From JBFXAF01 sp050184585 (GTDB lineage Bacteria > Pseudomonadota > Alphaproteobacteria > Rhizobiales > Rhizobiaceae): DNA of 64,000 bases. Shown here piece by piece: positions 24,917 to 34,014 of this stretch (positions are counted from its first letter, which is position 1; each line of letters starts with the position of its first letter). The notes under the pieces are model-generated. The model did not search any database. It worked only from the letters and a program-made list of their open reading frames with translations, and was not told where the DNA came from. The position numbers and the translations under genes were made by a program. The stretch lies in assembly GCA_050184585.1 (NCBI GenBank), contig JBFXAF010000001.1:248001-312000 (forward strand), written 5' to 3'.

Positions 24917-26172
24917 GCGGTTCGCCGTCGGTCGGCCCCGGTCGCCTCAGGCAGACGGAGATCTATGTCACTGGCGCGGGCGGCAAACGGCCGCTCGTCC
25001 CGGTGGCGCCGGCCGAACTCGAGGCCAGAGCCGAGCGCGCCATGAGCGTCGAGGCCGCCGCCTATGTGATCGGCGGAGCCGGAATGGAAGCCACCATGCG
25101 CGCGAACCGCGAGGCGTTCGACCGCCGGCGCTTCGTGCCTCGGGTGCTGCGCGACGTGGCGAGCCGCGACCTCTCGGTCACGCTGTTCGGGCGCGCGCAC
25201 AAGGTCCCGATCCTGCTGGCGCCGATCGGCGTGCTGGAACTGGCGCACAAGGACGCCGACCTGGCGGTGGCCAAGGCGGCGGCCGCGGAGGGCGTCGGCT
25301 ACGTCTTCTCCAACCAGGCGTCGACGCCGCTGGAGGCATGCGCCGAGACCATGGGCAATGCGCCGCGCTGGTTCCAGCTCTACTGGTCGAGCGACGACGA
25401 CTTCGTCCGGTCCGTGGTGGGCCGCGCCGAGAAATCGGGCTGCGAGGCGATCGTGGTCACGCTGGACACGACCCTGCTCGGCTGGCGGCCGCGCGACCTC
25501 GATCTCGCCTATCTGCCATTCCTGCGCGGGCTCGGTCTGGCGCAATATCTCTCCGATCCGGTGTTTCGAGAGAAGATCCCGACATCGCCTCCGGACACCG
25601 GGTTCCGGCCGAAGGGCCTTGGCATCGTAGCGACGGCGCTGAGCCTCAGAAGCAAGGGCAGGCAGTTCGACCTGCCGATGGGCAGGATGCGCGCGGCCGT
25701 GGCGCATTTCACCGCGACCTATTCGCGGCCGAACCTGCAATGGTCCGACATCGCGCGACTGCGCAAGATGACCAAGCTGCCGATCCTTCTGAAGGGCGTG
25801 CGCCACGCGGAGGACGCGAAACTGGCCAAGAAGCACCGCGTCGACGGCATCGTCGTTTCCAATCACGGCGGCCGGCAGGTCGACGGCGAGGCAGCCACGC
25901 TCGACGTGCTGCCGGGGGTGGTCGCGGCGGCGGGCGACATGCCGGTGCTGCTCGATTCCGGCATCCGTTCGGGCGCGGATGTGGCCAAGGCGCTGGCGCT
26001 TGGGGCCAGCGCGGTGCTGCTCGGCCGCCCCTATGTCTACGGGCTGGCGATCGCCGGCGAGGCGGGCGTGCGCGAGGTCATCCGCAACGTGATCGCGGAG
26101 CTGGACCTTACCCTGGCGCTTTGCGGGCTTACGGCGGTCGGCGACCTCGGGCCGGAGTGCCTGGAGGGTTAG
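24913..26172 (+). CDS. FMN-dependent alpha-hydroxy-acid oxidase (lactate 2-monooxygenase-like)
   Basis: This 419-aa protein is in the family of lactate, glycolate and mandelate oxidases. The catalytic SNHGGRQVDGE motif (active-site His and Arg) and the C-terminal DSGIRSGADVAKALALGAS phosphate-binding strand are present. The N-terminal half, with FSNQAST and FQLYWSSDDD, resembles lactate 2-monooxygenases. The start is GTG at 24913, in a GTGA overlap with phasin 2, so translation is probably coupled. The substrate is likely a 2-hydroxy acid; which one is unknown. Confidence 0.85.
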   Translation: MSGSPSVGPGRLRQTEIYVTGAGGKRPLVPVAPAELEARAERAMSVEAAAYVIGGAGMEATMRANREAFDRRRFVPRVLRDVASRDLSVTLFGRAHKVPILLAPIGVLELAHKDADLAVAKAAAAEGVGYVFSNQASTPLEACAETMGNAPRWFQLYWSSDDDFVRSVVGRAEKSGCEAIVVTLDTTLLGWRPRDLDLAYLPFLRGLGLAQYLSDPVFREKIPTSPPDTGFRPKGLGIVATALSLRSKGRQFDLPMGRMRAAVAHFTATYSRPNLQWSDIARLRKMTKLPILLKGVRHAEDAKLAKKHRVDGIVVSNHGGRQVDGEAATLDVLPGVVAAAGDMPVLLDSGIRSGADVAKALALGASAVLLGRPYVYGLAIAGEAGVREVIRNVIAELDLTLALCGLTAVGDLGPECLEG

Positions 26173-26927
26173 CGCGCGGGCTGGGTCACGGTCTGCCGTT
26201 CGATCTCGGCGAGCATCTCCTCGACCGCCGCGCGGCCGGCGTCGAGTTCCGCCTCAGTGCGGGCGCGCACGACGAGTTCCGTCCAGAACGTTCCGTCCTG
26301 GTATTTCGGATAGGAGCCCATGACGGTGCCGGGATGCGCCTTCTGCACCTCGGTCAGCGGCCCGCCGATGGTGCCCTCGCCGAAGCGGCAGTGCACGGTC
26401 GCCGACAGGAGTTTCGTGCCGGTCCTGAGGGTCGGCACGACATTGTCGAGCATGGCCTGGAAGATCGCCGGCACGCCCGCCATCACATGAACGTTGCCGA
26501 TCCTGAATCCCGGGGCGAGCGAGACGGGGTTGTCGATGTGGGCCGCGCCGACGGGCATGCGGGCCATGCGCTTGCGCGCCTCGGTGTACTCCATGCCGCG
26601 CTGGGAATAGCTTTCCTCGAGCATCGAATAGGCCCTGGGATCGTAGTCGCAGGGGACGCCGAAGGCCCTGGCCACCGCGTCCGCGGTAATGTCGTCATGC
26701 GTCGGTCCGATGCCGCCGGTCGTGAAGACATAGTCGTTGCGGGCGCGCAACACGTTGATCGCCTCGACGATCGCCGGCTCCTCGTCCGCGACGATCCGCA
26801 CCTCCTTCAGGTCGATTCCGACGGCGGTCATGATGTCGGCCAGGTGGCCGATGTTTCGGTCCTTGGTGCGGCCTGAGAGAATCTCGTCGCCGATGACGAT
26901 CATGGCCGCTGTCACGATTTCGCTCAT
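26169..26927 (-). CDS. CinA-like molybdopterin-binding domain protein
   Basis: This is a 252-aa protein equal to the N-terminal domain of competence/damage-inducible CinA, without the C-terminal nicotinamide-nucleotide amidase domain. Typical segments are AAMIVIGDEILSGRTKDRN and TTGGIGPTHDDIT, which bind a nucleotide or pyrophosphate. Stand-alone forms of this size are common in alphaproteobacteria and may be ADP-ribose pyrophosphatase-like. Its stop overlaps the convergent oxidase stop by 4 bp. Confidence 0.87.
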   Translation of the reverse strand: MSEIVTAAMIVIGDEILSGRTKDRNIGHLADIMTAVGIDLKEVRIVADEEPAIVEAINVLRARNDYVFTTGGIGPTHDDITADAVARAFGVPCDYDPRAYSMLEESYSQRGMEYTEARKRMARMPVGAAHIDNPVSLAPGFRIGNVHVMAGVPAIFQAMLDNVVPTLRTGTKLLSATVHCRFGEGTIGGPLTEVQKAHPGTVMGSYPKYQDGTFWTELVVRARTEAELDAGRAAVEEMLAEIERQTVTQPAR

Positions 26928-27049
26928 GCCTATGCTCCCGCCCGGTCGGGCGTTTCAATACCGCCCGACCGGGAGAGCGGCAATGGCGCCGTTCAGCAGC
27001 TGCCTGCAATCGGCTAAGCTTCGCGCCGGATTCGGCGAGGCTGTTATCG

Positions 27050-28549
27050 ATGGGCATGAAGGCGACGCTGCTCAGACCCGCGGCATGGTGGACCGCGCGG
27101 GAGGTGAAGCGCGCCGGTGAGACGGCTGTCGAATCGCAGGCGCGCACGCTGCGATCCCTGCTCGCGCGGGGCAAGGATACGGCCTTCGGCCGCGCGCACG
27201 GCTTTTCCGACATCCGGGACGGGCGCGAGTTCCAGCGGCGCGTGCCGCTGAGCGACTACGACGCCTACAGCCCGTGGATCGATCGCATCAAGGCGGGCGA
27301 GGCGGACGTCACCTGGCCCGGCAGGCCAGCATATTTCGCCATGACGTCCGGCACCACGGCGGGCACCAAGTTCGTGCCGCTCACCCGCGAGATGATGCCC
27401 AACCAGTACGGCTCGACGCGGCGCGCCCTGCTCAACCACTACGGGCGCACCGGGCGCGGAGGATGGGCCGACGGCACCGCCGTCGTGCTGGTCGGCAGCC
27501 CGGAACTGAAGGAGCACAACGGCGTCCCGACCGGCCTGCTGTCGGGCATCATCAACCATCACGTTCCGCGCTGGTTCAGGTCCATGTCGCTGCCCGGCGA
27601 ACGGGTGATCCGCATTCCCAACTGGGAAGAGAAGATGGCGGCGCTGGTCGAGGAGAGCCGCGACCGGGACGTGCGCCTGCTGGGCGGTTCGCCGCTGTGG
27701 ATGCTGATGTATTTCGAGTATCTTCTCGCGGCCACAGGGAGGAGCGCGGTCCTCGACGTGTTTCCGAACCTGTCGACATTCGTGCATGGCGGCGTCGACT
27801 ACGGCACGCACCGACAAGCGATCGAACACAAGCTTGGCGGCCGCATCGACACGGTCGAGATCTATCCCGCGACGGAGGCCTTCGTCGCCTTCCAGTATGC
27901 CGGGCCGGGCGAAGGCATGCTCCTGAACGTCGGCTCGGGCGTCTATTTCGAGTTCGTGCCCCTGGACAAGGCCGGCGACCCGCATGCCGAGCGCCTGTCG
28001 GTGGGCGAGGTCGAGACCGGCGTCGACTATGTCATCGCGGTGTCTACCCACAGCGGCTTCTGGGGCTATGCGATGGGCGACACGGTGCGCTTCGTGTCGA
28101 CGAAGCCGCCGCTGATCGTCATCACCGGCCGGACCAAGAACTTCATCTCGATGGCCAACGAGCGGCTGATGGCCAAGGAGGTGGAGGACGCACTCGCCGC
28201 GGGCGCCGCCGCGACGGGCGTGCGCACGGTGGAGTTCACCGTCGCCCCGCAGCCGGTCCCGCCTGCCGGCGGCCGAGCCTACCACGAATGGTATGTCGAG
28301 TTCGACGGCGAAGTTCCTGACGCGGGAACGTTCATGACGGCCGTTGAGGCCTACATCAACGGACGCAACTACAACTACAACGCGTTCAGGAAAAACGGGG
28401 TGATCGCGCCGCCCCGCCTCATGGTGGTCAGGCCCGGGGGGTTCCGCGAATACATGAAGGCCGTGGGGCGGATGGGCGGCCAGTACAAGCTGCCGCACCT
28501 GCAGAACAACCGCGCCATCGCCGATGCGCTTCGGCCCTTCATCGGGTGA
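27050..28549 (+). CDS. GH3-family acyl-adenylating enzyme
   Basis: This is a 499-aa member of the GH3 (auxin-responsive promoter) superfamily, the ANL-type enzymes that in plants conjugate amino acids to jasmonate or auxin. The P-loop TSGTTAGTKFVPLT is at about residues 99-112, with a YPATEAFVAFQ adenylate motif and the GYAMGDTVRF hinge motif. Bacterial members exist but their substrates are mostly unknown. It is 28 bp upstream of a membrane-anchored hydrolase on the same strand. Met1 (27050) and Met3 (27056) are both possible starts. Confidence 0.85.
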   Translation: MGMKATLLRPAAWWTAREVKRAGETAVESQARTLRSLLARGKDTAFGRAHGFSDIRDGREFQRRVPLSDYDAYSPWIDRIKAGEADVTWPGRPAYFAMTSGTTAGTKFVPLTREMMPNQYGSTRRALLNHYGRTGRGGWADGTAVVLVGSPELKEHNGVPTGLLSGIINHHVPRWFRSMSLPGERVIRIPNWEEKMAALVEESRDRDVRLLGGSPLWMLMYFEYLLAATGRSAVLDVFPNLSTFVHGGVDYGTHRQAIEHKLGGRIDTVEIYPATEAFVAFQYAGPGEGMLLNVGSGVYFEFVPLDKAGDPHAERLSVGEVETGVDYVIAVSTHSGFWGYAMGDTVRFVSTKPPLIVITGRTKNFISMANERLMAKEVEDALAAGAAATGVRTVEFTVAPQPVPPAGGRAYHEWYVEFDGEVPDAGTFMTAVEAYINGRNYNYNAFRKNGVIAPPRLMVVRPGGFREYMKAVGRMGGQYKLPHLQNNRAIADALRPFIG

Positions 28550-28577
28550 GGCTTGCCGGCCGCGCAAGGCGCGGTAA

Positions 28578-29576
28578 ATGGTTCCAGAGATCGATTCGGG
28601 GGTGGGCTTGCTGGAAATCCTGGGCTGGGCGGTTGGCGTGGTCGGCGTCGTCGCGCTTCTCGGCCTCGCGGGCATCGTCCTGTGGACGCGATCGATCGCC
28701 GCCAAGGCCGAGCGCATGGTGCCGCTCACCGGCGAGCGGGTCGAGGTGCTGGGCAACCGACTGCGCTACGTCGCGACCGGAGAGGGGCCGCCGATCCTCT
28801 TCATCCACGGGCTCGGGGCGCAGCTGCACCAGTTCACCGGACCGCTGTTTCCACGCATGAACGGCTTCCGGCTCGTCGCGGTCGACCGGCCAGGCGCCGG
28901 CTATTCGGTGCGCGCCCGGGGCGCGTCAGGGCGTCCGACCGAGCAGGCGCGGGTGCTCGCCGCCTTCATTGACAAGCTTCGCCTCGGCCGCGTGCTGGTG
29001 GTCGGTCACTCCTTCGGCGGCGCGGTCGCGCTGGCGCTTGCCGCCAACCATCCGGACAAGGTGGCCGGGCTCGCGCTGATTGCCCCGCATACGCACCATA
29101 CGGGCATCATCCCGCCCGCCTTCGCTCCGATCTACGTGCCTTCGGCCTTAAAGCGCTGGGTGCTCGCGCGCACGATCTGGGTTCCGATGTCGCTCAGATA
29201 CGCCGACGCCGCGCTGGCCCACATCTTCGGGCCGCAGAAGCCGCCGCCCGACTACATGACGGCCGGCGGCGGCTGGCTGGGGCTGAGGCCCGCCCATATC
29301 GAGGGCAGTTCCGTCGACGTCACGGATTCGCTCGGCGACCATCCGGCGCTGGAGAAGAAGTACGCGTCCATCAAGATGCCGGTGGGCATCCTGTTCGGCA
29401 CGGCCGACCGCCTGCTCGATCCGCAGGAACACGGCACCGCGATGACAGCGCACATTCCCGGCGTGGAGATCGAACTCTTGGACGGTGTCGGCCACATGCC
29501 GCAGTTCTCGGCGCCTGACCGCACGGCGGACTTCATCAGGCGCGTCGCCGTGAGGGCGTTCGGGCGGAGAGCGTAA
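28578..29576 (+). CDS. Membrane-anchored alpha/beta hydrolase
   Basis: This 332-aa protein has an N-terminal hydrophobic helix (about 11-36). Its hydrolase core contains LFIHGLG, nucleophile Ser145 in GHSFGG, an acid in LFGTADRLLD and His in GVGHMP. The segment HPDKVAGLALIAPHTHHTGI reappears in decayed form at 33.7 kb. It follows the GH3 gene closely and may hydrolyse or process its product. The substrate is unknown. Confidence 0.85.
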   Translation: MVPEIDSGVGLLEILGWAVGVVGVVALLGLAGIVLWTRSIAAKAERMVPLTGERVEVLGNRLRYVATGEGPPILFIHGLGAQLHQFTGPLFPRMNGFRLVAVDRPGAGYSVRARGASGRPTEQARVLAAFIDKLRLGRVLVVGHSFGGAVALALAANHPDKVAGLALIAPHTHHTGIIPPAFAPIYVPSALKRWVLARTIWVPMSLRYADAALAHIFGPQKPPPDYMTAGGGWLGLRPAHIEGSSVDVTDSLGDHPALEKKYASIKMPVGILFGTADRLLDPQEHGTAMTAHIPGVEIELLDGVGHMPQFSAPDRTADFIRRVAVRAFGRRA

Positions 29577-29651
29577 GCGGCAGGCTCAGCGAAATGCTTG
29601 GCCAGGGCGCCGAGATCGTGGAGCAGAACGCGCGGAATCAGGCGCGCGTTC

Positions 29652-30962
29652 TCAGTGTGCGAGACTATAGAGCTGCCAGGCCTCGGGCATGCCCTTCAGG
29701 ACATGCGTGCCGAAGTCGTCGAAGCCGAGACCGGAGCCCGCCACGAGATCCTTCACGGTGCGGGAGACGACGACGTCGCCGGCACCCCCCGTTCCGGCGA
29801 CGCGAGACGCAAGATGCACGGCGATGCCGCGGACATCGGTGTCGGTGATCTCCACTTCACCCGTGTGGAGGCCAGCCCTCGCCGGTACGCCGATGTTCTT
29901 CAGCGCCTGGCTGATCGAGACGGCGCATCGTATGGCCCTAGCCGGCCCGTCGAAGGTCGCGAGGAAGCCGTCGCCGAGCGACTTCACCTCGTTGCCGCGG
30001 AAGCGCGACAGCTCCTGGCGCACGGTTCGGTCATGCGCGTCGAGAAGCGCGCGCCACCGGACGTCACCCATCGATGCGGCGCGCGAGGTCGAATCGACGA
30101 TATCGGTGAAGAGCACGGTGGCCAGCACGCGGTCGACGAAAGCGTCGTGGCGTTCGCCGGTGACCATCTCGCGGACTTCCGAAAGAATGCGTTCGCCGAG
30201 ACCGTCGAGAAACCAGAGATGGTCGGTTCCGGGATGCTCGATCAGCCTTGCGCCCTCGATGCCCGCAGCCAGCTCATGCGCCGCCGCCACGTTGATGACC
30301 GCGTCGCCCGTGCGGTGGATGATCAGCGTCGGCACCCGGACCGACGACAGGATGCCGGTGATCTCGATCTCCCGGTTCATGCGCATCAGCGCCGTCGCCG
30401 CCGAAGGACTTGCGCCAAGGCGCTCGAACCTGCCCCACCACTGCTGCAGCGCTTCGTCCGCGGACTGCGACGGCGCGAACATGCCCAAGCTGGCGCCGCT
30501 TCCCCAATGCTCCTGGATGTAGCCCAGGAACTGGCCGAAAGCCTCTTCCGTGGGCAGCCAGTGGAAGAAGCGGGCGAAGGCGCCGTAGAGGGTCAGCGAC
30601 TGGACGCGGTCCGGATGGCTGGCCGCGAAGAACGTCGACAGCGAACCGCCTTCGGATATCCCCAGCAGCGCGGCCCTGTCGATGCCGCCTGCGTCCATGA
30701 CCGCGCGCACGTCGTCCATGCGCTCGTCCATGCTGGGCACATGCGCAACGCGATCCGAGAGTCCCGTACCACGCTTGTCGAACAGGGTTATGCGGGCGAA
30801 GCGACCGAGCGCCTCCAGCCACGCAACCAGCCGGGGCTCGTCCCAGTAGTTTTCGATGTGGGACACGAAGCCAGGCACCATGACGATGTCGGGGCCTTGG
30901 CCGTAGGTCTGGTAGGCAATGTGGTATTCCCCGCTGCGCGCGTAGCGCGTCTTTGGCGGCAT
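29652..30962 (-). CDS. Alpha/beta hydrolase - class III adenylate/guanylate cyclase fusion
   Basis: This 436-aa protein is in two parts. Residues 1-265 are an alpha/beta hydrolase (Ser103 in GISEGG, Asp220, His248). Residues 275-436 are a class III cyclase: FTDIVDSTSR with a metal Asp, KSLGDGF with the substrate Lys and second Asp, and VHLASRV in the transition-state region, with His where Asn is common. The layout resembles mycobacterial Rv1900c. The start MPPKTRYAR follows AGGAGGGGG. It is divergent from a transporter with a cyclic-nucleotide-binding domain, a probable cAMP target. Confidence 0.88.
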   Translation of the reverse strand: MPPKTRYARSGEYHIAYQTYGQGPDIVMVPGFVSHIENYWDEPRLVAWLEALGRFARITLFDKRGTGLSDRVAHVPSMDERMDDVRAVMDAGGIDRAALLGISEGGSLSTFFAASHPDRVQSLTLYGAFARFFHWLPTEEAFGQFLGYIQEHWGSGASLGMFAPSQSADEALQQWWGRFERLGASPSAATALMRMNREIEITGILSSVRVPTLIIHRTGDAVINVAAAHELAAGIEGARLIEHPGTDHLWFLDGLGERILSEVREMVTGERHDAFVDRVLATVLFTDIVDSTSRAASMGDVRWRALLDAHDRTVRQELSRFRGNEVKSLGDGFLATFDGPARAIRCAVSISQALKNIGVPARAGLHTGEVEITDTDVRGIAVHLASRVAGTGGAGDVVVSRTVKDLVAGSGLGFDDFGTHVLKGMPEAWQLYSLAH

Positions 30963-31123
30963 CGCTTCCCCCTCCTGGCTGTCCTGCGCGCTCCGGCGAC
31001 GACCGCGCACCCCACCGCACCGTAGATCAGGGGTTCGACGAAGCGCAACCAGCGGTGGCGAATCTACTATCCTGCCTTGCCGGATGGCCGACGAATGCTA
31101 ACGTTGGCGAGAAGGGGCGGACG

Positions 31124-31507
31124 ATGACAGGCGATTTCGGCATATCGGCGGTTCTCGTTGCGCTGCTCCTAGTCAAGCATTACGTCTGCGACTTCCTTCT
31201 CCAGACCCCCATCCAGATTCGCAGTAAGGGCATCTACGGCCATCCAGGTGGATTGCTCCACGCCGCGATCCATGTGGCGGGCACCGCGCTGGTTGCGTTT
31301 CCCTTCATGACGGCAGGCATGCTGGCGATTGCGCTTCTTGCCGAGTTCGTGATTCACTATCACCTCGACTGGGGCAAGGAGCGGGTCGGACGGCTTCTGG
31401 CAAAGCCGTCGGGGCCTGGCTACTGGAGCCTGTTCGGCGGGGATCAGCTCCTCCACCAGCTTACCTATGTCGGGATGGCCGTCTGGGCGGCGCGCGCAGA
31501 TGGTTGA
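31124..31507 (+). CDS. DUF3307 family membrane protein
   Basis: This is a 127-aa protein with about three hydrophobic segments. It has the family features VKHYVCDFLLQTPIQ near the N-terminus and a GLLHAAIHV His-containing helix, then FVIHYHLDWGKE and GDQLLHQLTY. DUF3307 proteins are small inner-membrane proteins of unknown function. The start at 31124 follows GAAGGGGCGG. Its 3' end overlaps the SulP start by 8 bp, so they form an operon, and it may be an accessory subunit of that transporter. Confidence 0.8.
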   Translation: MTGDFGISAVLVALLLVKHYVCDFLLQTPIQIRSKGIYGHPGGLLHAAIHVAGTALVAFPFMTAGMLAIALLAEFVIHYHLDWGKERVGRLLAKPSGPGYWSLFGGDQLLHQLTYVGMAVWAARADG

Positions 31508-33668
31508 ACCCGCCGCGGCACCGCCTTCTTCTGCCGGAAGCACCGGTGTTCCGGGCAGGCATATCGGCAAGGAGCTGACGGCGGGACTTTCGCTTGCCGC
31601 CGGCGCCTTGCCGAGTTCCTTCGCGGCGGGAACGCTGACCTACCAGGCGCTCGGGCCGGAATATGCCTCGTTCGGGCTCTTGGCCGGGCTGCTGGCGGCC
31701 GTGTTCGGCGGCGGCATCGGCGCCGTGGTCCGCGGCTCCGGTTTCATACCCACCACGCCGGGCGTCGCCGCGGCGCTGCTCCAGGCGACATTCGCCATGT
31801 CGGTGATGACGGCGACGGGTGATGTCGGCGTCGCGCTGGCCGGCATGATGATCTCGGTCGCGCTCGCGGGCGTCCTGCAGATACTCTTCGGCCTGGCTGG
31901 CTGGGGCGCCATCGCCAAATACGCGCCGCACCCGGTACTCGCAGGATTCGGCGCCGGCGTCGCCCTGCTCCTCATCATGGATCAGATACCGAGGCTGCTC
32001 GAGATCGGACAGCGGGGAGCCGAAGCCGCAGCGTCCTGGCAGTTCGGACCCTTGCTGGCCGTCACGACGCTCGTAGGGCTGATGCTGGCCGTCTCCCTGC
32101 TGCGCCCTCATTGGCCCGCTGCCATGCTCGGACTGCTCGTGGCCGCCGTCGTCTTCCCGTTCCTGCCTGGTCTCTCCGTGGGGTCGGTCGCGAGCCTGTC
32201 GTCGTCATTCGAGATCGGCGACCTTCGGAAATTCCTGTTTCCCGATCCGACGACGATCGCCGCACTGCCGATCGAACTCGTGTGGAGCCTGCTTGCCAAC
32301 GCGCTCGCTCTCGCAGCGATAGGGCTCCTGGATACGCTGATCGCGCTCCGCGGCGCAAAGACGTTGGCCGACGTCGACATCACGCCCCGCCGCGAGATCG
32401 CCGGTCTCGGCGCAGCCAACATGGCCACGTCGCTCGCCGGCGGCGTCGCGATGACGACGTCACTCGTGCTGATGGGCGTGAGCTATCGCTCGGGCGGCAG
32501 AACACGGTGGACGCCGCTCGCCGCTTGCGCCGCGCTCGGCGCCGCACTGATCCTGTTCCCGGGGATGATCGTCTCCGTGCCGGCCGTAGCGCTCGGTGCG
32601 CTTCTCGTCTTTTTCGCGCTGCGCATCTTCGACCGCTCCATGCTCGAGATTCTGCGCGCGCCCTTCGAGCCGGCCCACCGGCCCCTGCGCGGGCGCGCTC
32701 TCAGAAACGCCGGCATCTTTCTCGTCGTCGCGCTGGTGACCGCCTTCTATCAGCCGGTCGCCGGCGTGCTGGCGGGCTGCCTGCTTTCTTGCCTCGTCTT
32801 CATCATAGACATGTCCCGTCCGGTGATCGCGGCCCGCACCAGCGCGGAACATCTGCGGTCGCGGCGCGGACGCCCGCCCGAGGACGTTGACGTCCTCGGG
32901 CGACGCGGGGGTCGCGTCGTCGTGCTGCGGCTGCGCGGGGTGCTGTTCTTCGGCAACGCCGACGATCTCGATTCCGAGCTGCGGAGCAGCCAGGACGCGT
33001 TCGACCATGTGATCCTCGACATGCGACGCGTGACGGACATCGACATCTCGGGTCGACATGTCTTGGCGGTCATGGCGCGCAGGCTGCAGGCGGCCGGCAA
33101 GGCGGTTCACGTTTCTGGTCTTCCACGCGAACTGGCCGGCCTGCTGCAAGGCACGCTCGGCACCTTCCGCGATCTCGACGCCGCGCTGGAGCATGTGGAA
33201 GACCTCCTGCTCGGCGGCGGCGTCAGGGTCGATGCCGACGCTGCGACGCTCGCAGGGCTTGGTGGCCTGACCGATGATCAGCGACGCCTTTTCGTCGATG
33301 CGGCCGCCGCCAAATCCTATGCCGCCGGCCAGGCACTCTGCCGGGTGGGCGATCCCGGGGACGGGATGTGGATCCTGCTCGAGGGCCGCGTGAGCGTCCA
33401 ACTGCCCGGGCCCGAAGGACCCCTCAGGCTGGCGGGCATCGGGGCCGGCGCTCTCGTCGGCGAACTGGCCCTCATCGAGGAGCAGCCACGCTCCGCCGAC
33501 GTCGTCGCCGAGACGGATGTACGTACGATCTTCGTCAGCGCTTCGTTGCTGCAGCGCTTGAAACGGGAGCAGCCGCTGATCGCCCAGTCGATCCTCGAAT
33601 GGATCACCAAGGTCACCGTGCAGCGCCTGCGCTCAACGTCGGAGGCGCTGCGCTTCGCCGAGAGCTGA
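31500..33668 (+). CDS. SulP anion transporter with STAS and cyclic-nucleotide-binding domains
   Basis: This is a 722-aa protein. Residues 20-440 are a multi-helix SulP transporter domain (sulfate, bicarbonate or similar anions). Residues 460-565 are a STAS domain (VILDMRRVTDIDISG). Residues 590-700 are a cNMP-binding domain with the cassette GELALIEEQPRSADVVAETD, including the Glu and Arg that bind cAMP ribose and phosphate. The start at 31500 overlaps DUF3307. A divergent cyclase next door makes cAMP control plausible. The transported ion is not known. Confidence 0.87.
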   Translation: MVEPAAAPPSSAGSTGVPGRHIGKELTAGLSLAAGALPSSFAAGTLTYQALGPEYASFGLLAGLLAAVFGGGIGAVVRGSGFIPTTPGVAAALLQATFAMSVMTATGDVGVALAGMMISVALAGVLQILFGLAGWGAIAKYAPHPVLAGFGAGVALLLIMDQIPRLLEIGQRGAEAAASWQFGPLLAVTTLVGLMLAVSLLRPHWPAAMLGLLVAAVVFPFLPGLSVGSVASLSSSFEIGDLRKFLFPDPTTIAALPIELVWSLLANALALAAIGLLDTLIALRGAKTLADVDITPRREIAGLGAANMATSLAGGVAMTTSLVLMGVSYRSGGRTRWTPLAACAALGAALILFPGMIVSVPAVALGALLVFFALRIFDRSMLEILRAPFEPAHRPLRGRALRNAGIFLVVALVTAFYQPVAGVLAGCLLSCLVFIIDMSRPVIAARTSAEHLRSRRGRPPEDVDVLGRRGGRVVVLRLRGVLFFGNADDLDSELRSSQDAFDHVILDMRRVTDIDISGRHVLAVMARRLQAAGKAVHVSGLPRELAGLLQGTLGTFRDLDAALEHVEDLLLGGGVRVDADAATLAGLGGLTDDQRRLFVDAAAAKSYAAGQALCRVGDPGDGMWILLEGRVSVQLPGPEGPLRLAGIGAGALVGELALIEEQPRSADVVAETDVRTIFVSASLLQRLKREQPLIAQSILEWITKVTVQRLRSTSEALRFAES

Positions 33669-33700
33669 CGCGGCTCCATCGCACTCGAAACCTCCGACGG

Positions 33701-33862
33701 CGTTCCTTTGGAGGCTCCGGTGCGGCGCAGGCGCTGGCGTTCGCCGCCAATCATCTGGACAAGGTCGCCGGACTGGCGCTGATTGCTCGTCACACGCACC
33801 ATACCGGCATCGTGCCGGCCGCGTTCGCTCCGATCAATAGGCGCGTCGCCGTGAGGGCATTC
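33701..33862 (+). pseudogene. Remnant of an alpha/beta hydrolase like the one at 28.6-29.6 kb
   Basis: The frame reads RSFGG, then ANHLDKVAGLALIARHTHH and VPAAFAPIN, followed directly by RRVAVRAF. The first parts match the nucleophile region of the intact hydrolase (about 85% of nucleotides by eye). The last part matches its extreme C-terminus (33839-33863 against 29538-29562, 24 of 25 bases). About 390 bp between these parts is missing, so this is a deleted copy. It lies 32 bp after the SulP stop and 20 bp before the tRNA-Leu 3' end. Confidence 0.85.
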
Positions 33863-33882
33863 GCCAAGCATGAAGGCGAGGC

Positions 33883-33967
33883 TGGTGCGGACGGTGGGAC
33901 TCGAACCCACATGCCCATAGGCGAGGGATTTTAAGTCCCTTGCGTCTACCGGTTCCGCCACGTCCGC
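33883..33967 (-). tRNA. tRNA-Leu (anticodon UAA)
   Basis: The 85-nt gene has a 7-bp acceptor stem (GCGGACG/CGTCCGC), discriminator A and an encoded CCA. The anticodon loop CTTAAAA on an AGGGA/TCCCT stem gives UAA. The variable arm is long, as in class II tRNAs, and the T-loop is GGTTCGAGTCC. It decodes UUA, the rarest Leu codon in such a GC-rich genome. A hydrolase pseudogene abuts its 3' side. Confidence 0.96.
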
Positions 33968-34014
33968 GCCGGGGTTCGTCCTAGACCATTTTCGCGCCAG
34001 ATTGAAAAGGGCCG

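Noticed and set aside
33883..33967. Phage or integrase at the tRNA-Leu gene
   Set aside because: No integrase or phage gene is present on either side; only a hydrolase remnant is seen.
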